From assembly GCA_015661585.1 (NCBI GenBank), contig DQVU01000210.1, positions 1 to 6,009 on the forward strand: a stretch of 6,009 nucleotides of DNA, read 5' to 3'. This document shows positions 1 through 4,606 of the stretch, in pieces. Position 1 is the stretch's first letter; the number at the start of each line of letters is the position of its first letter. Below the pieces are notes generated by a model, which was not told where the DNA came from, ran no database searches, and saw only the letters and a list, made by a program, of their open reading frames with translations. A program made the translations under genes and the position numbers. Origin of the DNA: Methanothermococcus okinawensis. GTDB lineage: Archaea; AGJL01; Methanococci; Methanococcales; Methanococcaceae.

Positions 1-518
1 TCTGCAACATCTATCTTGTTTATAACAGTTAGATCTGCAGTTTTAAATATCATGGGATGCTTCTTAACTGTATCGTCTCCCTCTGTAACACTTATAACAA
101 CCACCCTCTTATGGGCACCGAGGTCAAAATCTGTAGGACATATCAAATTCCCCACATTCTCTATAAAGAGTATATCTAGCTCCTCCAAGTTGAGATCCTC
201 TAAGGCATGGCTTACTAAATGGGCATCTAGGTGGCACTCCTTCCCAGTGTTCAAGGGAACAACCTCCACCCCATGTCTCTTAAACCTCTCTGCATCGTAC
301 CTGGCTATAACATCCCCTGCAATACATCCTATATTGTATTTATTCTTTAATCTTTCAATTAACTTCTCTATAAGTAACGTCTTCCCACTACCTATGGCAC
401 CCATGAAGTCAAATGCGGTAATGTTGTATCTATCTAAAAGTGCCCTATTTTTATCTGCAAGTTTCTTATTAGCCTTTAAAAGATCTCTTTCAACATCTAC
501 AACACTTACAAAGTGCAT
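1..518 (-). CDS. hypB: HypB, nickel-dependent GTPase of [NiFe]-hydrogenase maturation (3' end cut by window edge)
   Basis: HypB is a cytoplasmic SIMIBI-class GTPase that works with HypA to deliver nickel to the large subunit of [NiFe] hydrogenases. My minus-strand translation gives 172 residues before the window edge. The family is about 220 residues long, so roughly the last 50 are missing. Visible motifs are the P-loop GAIGSGKT (40-47), GDV (68-70), the metal-binding pair C95-H96 in KECHLDA, ENVGNLIC with C127, and the guanine-specificity motif NKID (167-170). As I recall the M. jannaschii HypB structure, C95, H96 and C127 carry the same numbers there as metal ligands. The N-terminal CxxCGC and His-rich nickel-storage segments of many bacterial HypB proteins are absent, as in archaeal members. 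The ATG at 516-518 is preceded by a GGGTGA Shine-Dalgarno (529-524) at 5-nt spacing. The gene is separated from the LX operon by 304 bases and probably has its own promoter. Confidence 0.95.
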   Translation of the reverse strand, partial: MHFVSVVDVERDLLKANKKLADKNRALLDRYNITAFDFMGAIGSGKTLLIEKLIERLKNKYNIGCIAGDVIARYDAERFKRHGVEVVPLNTGKECHLDAHLVSHALEDLNLEELDILFIENVGNLICPTDFDLGAHKRVVVISVTEGDDTVKKHPMIFKTADLTVINKIDVA

Positions 519-822
519 AACCTTCACCCTTCTTTTAATTTAAAAAAGTTGTTGGTACTGTTATAAAAAATCTTGGCTTCTATCTATATTATAATCAAGT
601 TATTAAAATTATTATTACCTCATTCCTATCAAAGTAATAATTAAAAAAATAATAAAATCCCTTATAATAAAAATTAGTACTATAACAAGATGATGATATT
701 CCATTATGTTATAGAAAAATATCTAATGGTTGTAGTGAAGCTAAACAGAAAAGATATTATCCGTTTAATCCTTTTTATTGCACTAAGATTTGTCCCTCTT
801 CCTTTCACATTAGAGAATCTAA
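519..822. other. AT-rich intergenic region between LX and hypB
   Basis: I see no supported gene or GC-rich RNA signal in these 304 bases. The region should hold the 3' UTR and terminator of the L31e-aIF6-LX transcript and the hypB promoter. An A7 run at 643-649, read as T7 on the minus strand, is a candidate archaeal T-tract terminator. Small dyads are present: ATTATTAC near 611-618 with GTAATAAT near 634-641 (8 bp), and the overlapping pairs GATATT/AATATC and CCATTA/TAATGG within 695-729. All are AT-rich and weak. Confidence 0.5.
559..572 (-). promoter_or_regulatory. Candidate hypB promoter (TATA-like)
   Basis: Read on the minus strand this is a T-rich element, TTTTTTATAAC, about 45 bases before the hypB ATG. 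A start site about 25 bases downstream would leave a leader of about 20 nt ending in the Shine-Dalgarno. In such AT-rich DNA many sites resemble TATA boxes, and another (TATAATATAG) lies farther upstream, near 580-592. The placement is plausible but not unique. Confidence 0.35.
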
Positions 823-1053
823 TTAATACATCCTTATTATACTCTGAAGCACTGGATCTGTAACCTCATCCTCAGAGATCTCCTCGATCTTCTCAATTTT
901 AATAAGGGTTCTCTTTACATGGTGCTTACTTCCCATCTCAGAGTACAGATACTCTAAAGCATCCTCCTTCTTTAGAGCCCTGTACTCCTTTCTAAAGAAC
1001 ATAGGTTCATCTTTACCAAGTATTCTGCCACTTATTCTGTAGATCTTTATCAT
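823..1053 (-). CDS. rplX: Archaeal ribosomal protein LX (L18a/L20a family, eL20)
   Basis: This is a small protein of the large ribosomal subunit, the archaeal counterpart of eukaryotic eL20. From the ATG at 1051-1053 it is 76 residues, a normal length for the family. It opens with the typical MIKIYRISGRI and contains the basic GSKHHVKRT stretch (41-49) and an acidic region near 57-63. An in-frame GTG at 1062 would add three residues (MIG). I reject it because the GGGGTGAT Shine-Dalgarno (1065-1058) overlaps that GTG and lies 4 nt from the ATG. It is the last gene of the L31e-aIF6-LX operon, starting 13 nt after the aIF6 stop. L31e, aIF6 and LX adjacent in this order is a common archaeal arrangement, which supports the call. 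Confidence 0.93.
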   Translation of the reverse strand: MIKIYRISGRILGKDEPMFFRKEYRALKKEDALEYLYSEMGSKHHVKRTLIKIEKIEEISEDEVTDPVLQSIIRMY

Positions 1054-1057
1054 TCCT

Positions 1058-1065
1058 ATCACCCC
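1058..1065 (-). promoter_or_regulatory. Shine-Dalgarno that fixes the LX start
   Basis: GGGGTGAT matches the anti-Shine-Dalgarno core AUCACC and ends 4 nt before the ATG at 1053. It overlaps the competing GTG at 1062-1060, so that GTG cannot use it. Confidence 0.8.
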
Positions 1066-1066
1066 A

Positions 1067-1753
1067 TTACTCTATTAGATCCAGAGCCTCCTCTATCCTT
1101 AACATTTCAGGTCCTGTTGTATCCCCACCTACGATAGCGCCCTTTGAATTTGCAACTATAAAGGCACCTACTGAGGGGTTACCTTTGTTGGCAGTACCTC
1201 TCAACAATATATTCACCTTAAAGATATCCTTCAACCTTTTTATCTCCTCCTCTGGGGTATTTGGATGAACTAAACCACCTTTGTTTGTAACAACCAAGTT
1301 GGAACCCACAGTACTTAACCCTGCAACATCCTTGGGCACTACCTCCACATTTAATATATCCTCTATCTCCTTTCTATACTCTCTCAATTCGTTGGATATT
1401 ACGCATCCCCTGTCGTTGGTGGCTATAAGATTACCAAAGGCGGTGTTCTTTGCTTCCACTTTTTCAATGACAATGTCGATATCGTTTTCCCTTAAAAATC
1501 CCTTTAGTATTTCCATCTCCTCCTTTAAAGTTAGGGGGGAGAGTACTATACCGTAGGAATTTGCCACAGAGAGGGAACCTATTAGAGAACTGTTTCCAAT
1601 ATTCAAAGCCTTAACAGGTACCTCCAATATACGAGAGTATCTCTCTAAGGACCCCTCCTCAACAAAGTGAGGGAAGAGTCCAAACAACTCCGTGGCAAGG
1701 GAGAGTACCCCCAAGGTAGGTATCCCTGAAAAATACTCCTTTATAACCTTCAT
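1067..1753 (-). CDS. eif6: Translation initiation factor 6 (aIF6), ribosome anti-association factor
   Basis: aIF6 binds the 50S subunit and keeps it from joining the 30S subunit prematurely; it takes part in 50S biogenesis and recycling. From the ATG at 1751-1753 the protein is 228 residues, the usual archaeal length. The pentein-fold repeats are visible as recurring glycine/asparagine turns: GVLSLATE (15-22), [14 protein letters not shown] (58-71), [15 protein letters not shown] (106-120), [16 protein letters not shown] (149-164) and [20 protein letters not shown] (195-214). The last includes the highly conserved GGDTTGPE end motif. The longer reading from GTG 1762 adds only MMD; the GTGAT motif at 1762-1758, 4 nt before ATG 1753, fits better as the ribosome site. 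It follows rpl31e by 22 nt and precedes LX by 13 nt, so one mRNA is likely. Confidence 0.96.
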   Translation of the reverse strand: MKVIKEYFSGIPTLGVLSLATELFGLFPHFVEEGSLERYSRILEVPVKALNIGNSSLIGSLSVANSYGIVLSPLTLKEEMEILKGFLRENDIDIVIEKVEAKNTAFGNLIATNDRGCVISNELREYRKEIEDILNVEVVPKDVAGLSTVGSNLVVTNKGGLVHPNTPEEEIKRLKDIFKVNILLRGTANKGNPSVGAFIVANSKGAIVGGDTTGPEMLRIEEALDLIE

Positions 1754-1757
1754 ATCC

Positions 1758-1762
1758 ATCAC
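1758..1762 (-). promoter_or_regulatory. Weak Shine-Dalgarno supporting the aIF6 start at 1753
   Basis: GTGAT ends 4 nt before ATG 1753, the same spacing as the GGTGAT sites before LX and fwdB. It overlaps the two upstream candidate starts (GTG 1762 and ATG 1759). The match is shorter than at its neighbours, so the choice among the three starts is likely but not certain. Confidence 0.55.
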
Positions 1763-1775
1763 AGAGGTTAGGATC

Positions 1776-2027
1776 TTATTCTACCAGTACAGCTCTTACT
1801 ACGTTGTCATCCTCTTTAATTACCTTAACTCTTACCCTTGGAGGGATTTTAGATATACCCCTCTCCCATATCTTCTCATTTATGGATCTATCCAGTTTAA
1901 CTATCTCACACTTAGTATGTCTCCTTAAGAACTCTCTTATTTTTCTTATAGCCCTTGGGGCTCTTTTTGTAGATCTAGATCTATTGGTAACATCTCTTAA
2001 GGGTATGGTGTATATCCTCTCCTCCAT
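1776..2027 (-). CDS. rpl31e: 50S ribosomal protein L31e
   Basis: L31e (eL31) is a large-subunit protein located near the exit of the peptide tunnel. The 83-residue product is typical in length and opens with [13 protein letters not shown]. It carries a basic helix region ([20 protein letters not shown], 18-37) and the family signature [11 protein letters not shown] followed by IPPRVRVKV (50-69). The ATG at 2025-2027 has an AAGGTG Shine-Dalgarno (2039-2034) at 6-nt spacing. It is the first gene of the minus-strand operon with aIF6 and LX. In many archaea L39e precedes L31e, but the divergent spacer here (2028-2211) has no room for it before cfbA. L39e must therefore lie elsewhere in this genome. 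Confidence 0.96.
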   Translation of the reverse strand: MEERIYTIPLRDVTNRSRSTKRAPRAIRKIREFLRRHTKCEIVKLDRSINEKIWERGISKIPPRVRVKVIKEDDNVVRAVLVE

Positions 2028-2085
2028 GTTTCACACCTTTTTGCTCCTTATTAATAATCAGGGTGTTTTTATATTGAAGAATTTT

Positions 2086-2096
2086 CTATTTAAACG
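2086..2096 (-). promoter_or_regulatory. Candidate promoter of the L31e-aIF6-LX operon
   Basis: On the minus strand this reads CGTTTAAATAG, a TATA-like box about 60 bases before the L31e ATG. A start about 25 bases downstream, near 2062-2065, would give a leader of about 35-40 nt containing the Shine-Dalgarno. It lies in the 184-base divergent spacer shared with cfbA. Confidence 0.4.
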
Positions 2097-2142
2097 TTGT
2101 GGTAAGTAATTTTCTTAAAGTAAAATAATTGTATTTAATATG

Positions 2143-2158
2143 GAAAAACATATATATA
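2143..2158 (+). promoter_or_regulatory. BRE/TATA promoter of cfbA
   Basis: GAAAAAC followed by ATATATATA is a good match to the methanococcal BRE plus TATA arrangement. A transcription start about 25 bases past the TATA centre would fall near 2178-2182. This also argues that the coding start is not the ATG at 2167, which would then lie upstream of the mRNA, but the ATG at 2212. Confidence 0.6.
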
Positions 2159-2211
2159 ACTTATAGATGATTAGTATGAATATTATTAAAAAAAGTATGA
2201 TGAGGTGTAGC

Positions 2212-2634
2212 ATGGAGGCGTTAGTTTTAATAGGTCATGGTAGTAGATTACCCTACTCAAAGGAAGTAATTAATAAAATCGCAGAGAAAATAAGAAAGAG
2301 AAATATATATCCCATTGTAGAAGTAGGTATGATGGAGTTTAATGAACCAACGATACCCCAGGCAATTAAAAAGGTAATAGAAAAAGGTGCTAAGAAGATA
2401 ATTATAGTACCTGTGTTTTTAGCTCATGGAAATCATACAAAGAGAGATATTCCTAAGATCTTAGGTATATACAATGGAGAAGAAGAGGATTCTCACCATC
2501 ATGAACACCATCATCACCATCATCATGAGGAACCTTTAGAGATTCCAGAGGATGTGGAAATAGTGTACAGAGAACCTATAGGAGCAGATGATAGGCTAGT
2601 GGATATTATTATAGATAGAGCTCTTGGAAATTAG
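2212..2634 (+). CDS. cfbA: CfbA/CbiX small-type sirohydrochlorin nickel/cobalt chelatase, His-rich
   Basis: This is the small homodimeric class II chelatase (CbiX-S). In methanogens it inserts nickel into sirohydrochlorin a,c-diamide for coenzyme F430 (CfbA), and it can also insert cobalt for cobalamin. The 140 residues show MEALVLIGHGSRLPYSKE with H9, and VPVFLAHGNHTKRDIP with H72 and H75. H9 and H75 correspond to the metal-handling histidines of the M. jannaschii enzyme. A His-rich loop spans H95-H105 (ten His in eleven residues), flanked by acidic residues. The C-terminus EIVYREPIGADDRLVDIIIDRA is typical. I chose ATG 2212 because GAGGTG (2202-2207) lies 4 nt upstream and the family begins MEALVL; a longer reading from 2167 would add 15 unconserved residues. 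The gene appears monocistronic, with its own promoter. Confidence 0.95.
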   Translation: MEALVLIGHGSRLPYSKEVINKIAEKIRKRNIYPIVEVGMMEFNEPTIPQAIKKVIEKGAKKIIIVPVFLAHGNHTKRDIPKILGIYNGEEEDSHHHEHHHHHHHEEPLEIPEDVEIVYREPIGADDRLVDIIIDRALGN

Positions 2635-2672
2635 ATTAAACTTTTAAAAATGTTTAAGGTAAAAAAATTTTA

Positions 2673-2715
2673 AACTATTATAATCTTTCCCCTCAAAGTA
2701 ATTATTATAATAGTT
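2673..2715. repeat. 12-bp inverted repeat downstream of cfbA
   Basis: AACTATTATAAT at 2673-2684 is perfectly complementary to ATTATAATAGTT at 2704-2715, with a 19-base spacer. The right arm also belongs to a tandem pair of 12-mers (2701-2712 and 2713-2724, 11 of 12 identical). It could form a weak hairpin at the 3' end of the cfbA mRNA. Low-complexity AT sequence makes chance formation quite possible. Confidence 0.5.
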
Positions 2716-2780
2716 ATTATAATAAAAAATTAACGATTAGAGGATAAAAAAGAGAATGAGAATTGTTTATGGTGTTATTA

Positions 2781-2787
2781 TTTTTTT
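2781..2787 (+). terminator. Candidate T-tract terminator for cfbA
   Basis: A run of seven T lies about 150 bases after the cfbA stop, in a T-rich context. Archaeal RNA polymerase terminates at such tracts without needing a hairpin. Closer but weaker T-tracts exist, so the exact end of the transcript is uncertain. Confidence 0.35.
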
Positions 2788-2865
2788 ATTATATATTATT
2801 CTTTAACTATTCTTTTAATCATCGCTTTAATGGGAACTAAAGTAATAGTAAAATAAGGAGTTATT

Positions 2866-2871
2866 AAAAAA
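2866..2871 (-). terminator. Candidate T-tract terminator for fwdB
   Basis: Six consecutive T on the minus strand lie about 65 bases beyond the SECIS and about 145 bases after the fwdB stop. Termination here would keep the whole SECIS and the following hairpin in the mRNA. Confidence 0.4.
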
Positions 2872-2899
2872 GGTTATTTGATCTTTCCCTAGAATTTTT

Positions 2900-2933
2900 G
2901 AGTTTAACACTCTTTTAAGAGAAGAGTTAAGAG
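2900..2933 (-). other. Imperfect hairpin directly after the SECIS
   Basis: In the fwdB mRNA, CTTAACTCTT can pair with AAGAGTGTTAA, leaving a two-base GT bulge and a short loop. It starts within a few bases of the 3' side of the SECIS stem. It may stabilise the 3' end or help insulate the SECIS fold; no function is known to me. Confidence 0.4.
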
Positions 2934-2934
2934 G

Positions 2935-2968
2935 GTTTGAAGGGTCCCATATGGGTTCCCCTTCAAAC
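2935..2968 (-). promoter_or_regulatory. Archaeal SECIS element in the fwdB 3' UTR
   Basis: Read on the minus strand, the element folds perfectly. A 10-bp lower stem (GUUUGAAGGG, 2968-2959, with CCCUUCAAAC, 2944-2935) leads to an internal loop with GAA on the 5' side (2958-2956) opposite a single A (2945). Above it is a 3-bp CCC/GGG stem capped by an AUAU loop (2952-2949). The long stem, GAA/A internal loop and short GC-only apical stem are the hallmarks of the archaeal SECIS. It begins 47 bases after the fwdB stop codon, in the 3' UTR where most methanococcal selenoprotein mRNAs carry it. It directs selenocysteine insertion at the UGA at 3961-3963. Confidence 0.95.
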
Positions 2969-2985
2969 ACTTAAATAACAGCTCC

Positions 2986-3006
2986 GCAGGATGTAGGATA
3001 CCCAGT
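2986..3006 (-). repeat. 3' UTR arm of a 21-nt perfect inverted repeat
   Basis: These 21 bases are the exact reverse complement of 3917-3937 inside fwdB. In the mRNA this arm reads CUGGGUAUCCUACAUCCUGC plus its 5' neighbouring A. It lies 9 bases after the stop codon and 17 bases before the SECIS stem. It could pair with the coding segment just downstream of the selenocysteine UGA. Confidence 0.9.
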
Positions 3007-3015
3007 ATATCAATT

Positions 3016-4323
3016 TTACAACATCTCGTCTATCTTCTTACTCATGATCTTGAAGACTTCTTCATCTGTAAGGACTCCTTCTGGAGGATCTACAACCTTC
3101 TTAAGTTCCAATGGGACTCCATCCATTCTATATGCAATTCCTCCAACTTCAACCCCTGTAAAGGCAGTTGGTATTATGATGTTGGACAGTTCAGTTGTAG
3201 GTGTTTGATGAGGTTCTACACATATTACAGGTATCTTGGCTATATGCTCTACAGCCCTCTGTGGGAAGTGTGCCCCTGGATCTGATGCAATGTTCATCAT
3301 TACATCAACTTCTCCCCTAACTAGGAGGTCGATTGTACTTGTCTCCCCTGGGTTGTACCTTGGATAACCTCTACTGAAATCCACTGCATAGGGGTATCCT
3401 GTTAACCAGGATAATACCTGGTTGAATCCATTTACGTTGTAATGTCCTCTCATTGGCATCAGTCCAAACTTGGTGTAGGCGTTTAGATCTATAATCAGAC
3501 AGATTGCATTGTCTATAATCCTATGTTTACCCCTACTCATCGTTACTCCCATACCAAAGAATAACTGACCAAACTGAGCCTTTTTACAGGCTTCTACCGC
3601 TTCATAGATAATATCAACTGGAACCCCTGCAACCCTGTCTACATTTAACTCATGTCCCCTGAGGACAGCCCTCATGGCACTTATCAACTCGTAGTCCTTG
3701 TTAGGCTCTACCTGTAGGTGGAGATCTGCCAACTTTGCAGTATCTGTTTTCCTTGGATCTACCACTACTACTGTTCTATCTCTCCTTCCCCTCTCCCTGA
3801 AGAACCCCCTTGCAAATACTGAGTATCTACCCATATGCCTTGGGTGGGCGTGCATCGGGTTGCATCCCCAGAATATTACTAAATCAGCTCTGTTTTTAAC
3901 CTCTCCAAGGGTACAAACTGGGTATCCTACATCCTGCACTGCCAGTAGAGAAGGTCCATGTCAAACAGTTGCTGTGTTATCTACGATAGCTCCAATTTTC
4001 TCCCCTATTAATATTGCCTCACGCTGTGCTTCACAGCCTATAGAGGAGAATCCGTACAATAATGGAAGTTTTGACTCTACCAGTAATCTTGCAGATTCTT
4101 CAATTGCAGTATCGTAGTCTGTTTTTTTGAAATCATCCTTTTTATTCTCCCTTATCAGAGGTTCCGTATATCTTACAGATCCTTCAAAGTGCATGAACTT
4201 TGCATGGCCTATTCTACAGGCATTCCTTGTCCCCACGATGTGGCCATCCTCTACCATAATTTCGATATCGTCACAGAGACAACCACAGAAGGGACATACA
4301 ACATTTTTTACTATCTCAACCAA
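3016..4323 (-). CDS. fwdB: Formylmethanofuran dehydrogenase subunit B, selenocysteine-containing (FwdB)
   Basis: FwdB is the catalytic subunit that holds the bis-molybdopterin tungsten (or molybdenum) centre. The enzyme reduces CO2 to formylmethanofuran, the first step of H2/CO2 methanogenesis. The frame is open across the window except for one TGA at 3961-3963. Reading it as selenocysteine (residue 121) gives 435 residues, the normal family length, with [23 protein letters not shown] around the metal ligand. An N-terminal [4Fe-4S] site is seen as CPFCGCLC (10-17) with a further Cys in RNACRIGH. Cofactor-binding stretches include [48 protein letters not shown] and [18 protein letters not shown] prefer the TTG start at 4323: GGTGAT lies 4 nt upstream and the family begins [13 protein letters not shown]; a GTG at 4332 would add three residues. 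No other fwd subunit gene is adjacent. Conceptual translation without Sec would split it into two false genes. Confidence 0.96.
3917..3937 (-). repeat. Coding arm of the 21-nt inverted repeat, downstream of the Sec codon
   Basis: This segment encodes the conserved QDVGYPV stretch of FwdB and is the exact reverse complement of 2986-3006 in the 3' UTR. It begins 23 bases after the last base of the UGA. Interrupted pairing can extend toward the UGA: a G-U pair at 3938, four more pairs at 3941-3944 and two at 3946-3947. Confidence 0.9.
3961..3963 (-). other. In-frame UGA read as selenocysteine
   Basis: The TGA sits between DNTATV and HGPS, exactly where Cys-containing FwdB/FmdB homologues have the Cys that ligates tungsten or molybdenum. 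The reading frame continues for 313 conserved codons, and a SECIS lies in the 3' UTR. Together these make recoding, not a pseudogene, the clear reading. Confidence 0.96.
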
Positions 4324-4327
4324 AGGG

Positions 4328-4333
4328 ATCACC
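4328..4333 (-). promoter_or_regulatory. Shine-Dalgarno that favours the fwdB TTG start
   Basis: GGTGAT is fully complementary to the anti-Shine-Dalgarno AUCACC and ends 4 nt before TTG 4323, matching the spacing seen for LX and cfbA. It overlaps the GTG at 4332-4330, so that GTG lacks a usable site. Confidence 0.65.
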
Positions 4334-4391
4334 CCATGAGCAACAGTTTCTGTATTATACTACTCTTCTGTCATTAATATTTATGTCTTTT

Positions 4392-4408
4392 TATTATATT
4401 AATTTTAT
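4392..4408 (-). promoter_or_regulatory. Candidate fwdB promoter
   Basis: On the minus strand an A-rich BRE-like stretch (AAAAT) precedes TAATATAATA. A start about 25 bases downstream, near 4370, would give a leader of roughly 45-50 nt. Other AT-rich sites nearby could serve instead. Confidence 0.35.
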
Positions 4409-4492
4409 GTAACTATTAATTTCCCTAGTGGTTATTAAAAAAATTAAAAAGGTTTATAAGAAATATATTTATCTATACCTTTAACCACAATC

Positions 4493-4502
4493 TATAAATA
4501 TA
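4493..4502 (+). promoter_or_regulatory. Candidate promoter of the L7Ae ribosomal operon
   Basis: TATAAATATA is a good archaeal TATA box. The expected start, near 4520-4527, leaves a leader of about 80 nt before the L7Ae ATG, long for a methanococcal gene. A second TATA-like site (TTTATAAG, about 4453-4460) lies upstream and could be an alternative. Confidence 0.5.
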
Positions 4503-4524
4503 ACTTCATAGAATAGAGTAGTAA

Positions 4525-4556
4525 CCACTCTTTTTAAACCATGATGATATGAGTGG
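4525..4556 (+). other. Leader hairpin with a C-box-like loop before rpl7ae
   Basis: CCACTC (4525-4530) pairs perfectly with GAGTGG (4551-4556). The 20-base loop contains ATGATGA (4541-4547), an exact match to the C-box consensus RUGAUGA recognised by L7Ae in C/D RNAs. I see no CUGA D-box partner in the leader, so a full C/D RNA or canonical kink-turn is not shown. The position near the predicted 5' end suggests a possible autoregulatory site. Confidence 0.35.
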
Positions 4557-4606
4557 GTGAAAATGGACGAAAAACGTATTTTTTAAAAAGACAAGGAGGG
4601 AGATAT

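Larger units (their letters stand above)
2635..2934. other. Convergent AT-rich intergenic region, cfbA to the fwdB 3' UTR
   Basis: No convincing gene is seen. The longest plus-strand reading with an ATG that I checked here (2756) is 16 codons without a clear Shine-Dalgarno. The region carries a 12-bp dyad (2673-2715), T-tracts for both converging transcripts, and a hairpin next to the SECIS (2900-2933); these are listed separately. Confidence 0.5.

Noticed and set aside
16..543. 175-codon plus-strand frame over hypB
   Set aside because: It is the antisense shadow of hypB; the minus strand has all GTPase and metal-binding motifs and a Shine-Dalgarno.
690..696. C-box-like ATGATGA in the LX-hypB spacer, suggesting a C/D guide RNA
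   Set aside because: No CTGA D-box follows on the same strand within guide-RNA distance.
620..1061. 12-base direct repeat (TCATTCCTATCA at 620-631 and 1050-1061)
   Set aside because: About one 12-base match is expected by chance in 6 kb; the second copy is just the LX ribosome site.
2167..2211. N-terminal extension of CfbA from ATG 2167
   Set aside because: It would start upstream of the predicted transcription start, has no Shine-Dalgarno, and adds 15 unconserved residues.
2986..3006. Remnant of a second fwdB copy on the plus strand, since these bases could encode QDVGYPV
   Set aside because: The match ends abruptly on both sides with no flanking FwdB-like codons, so a degraded gene copy is less likely than a short functional or recombination-derived inverted repeat.
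3016..3939. Reading the C-terminal part of fwdB as a separate 307-residue gene, or the locus as a pseudogene
   Set aside because: The single interruption is a TGA at a conserved Cys/Sec site, the frame is intact on both sides, and a SECIS lies in the 3' UTR.
3698..4117. 139-codon plus-strand frame inside fwdB
   Set aside because: Antisense shadow of a strongly conserved coding region, with no recognisable motifs.
4329..4337. Tiny upstream frame ATG-GGG-TGA in the fwdB leader, overlapping the Shine-Dalgarno
   Set aside because: No ribosome site of its own; a two-codon frame around a GGGTGAT motif easily arises by chance.
4553..4606. N-terminal extension of L7Ae from GTG 4553
   Set aside because: The extra 18 residues are not family-like, the GTG has no Shine-Dalgarno, and AAGGAGGG is ideally placed for ATG 4607.
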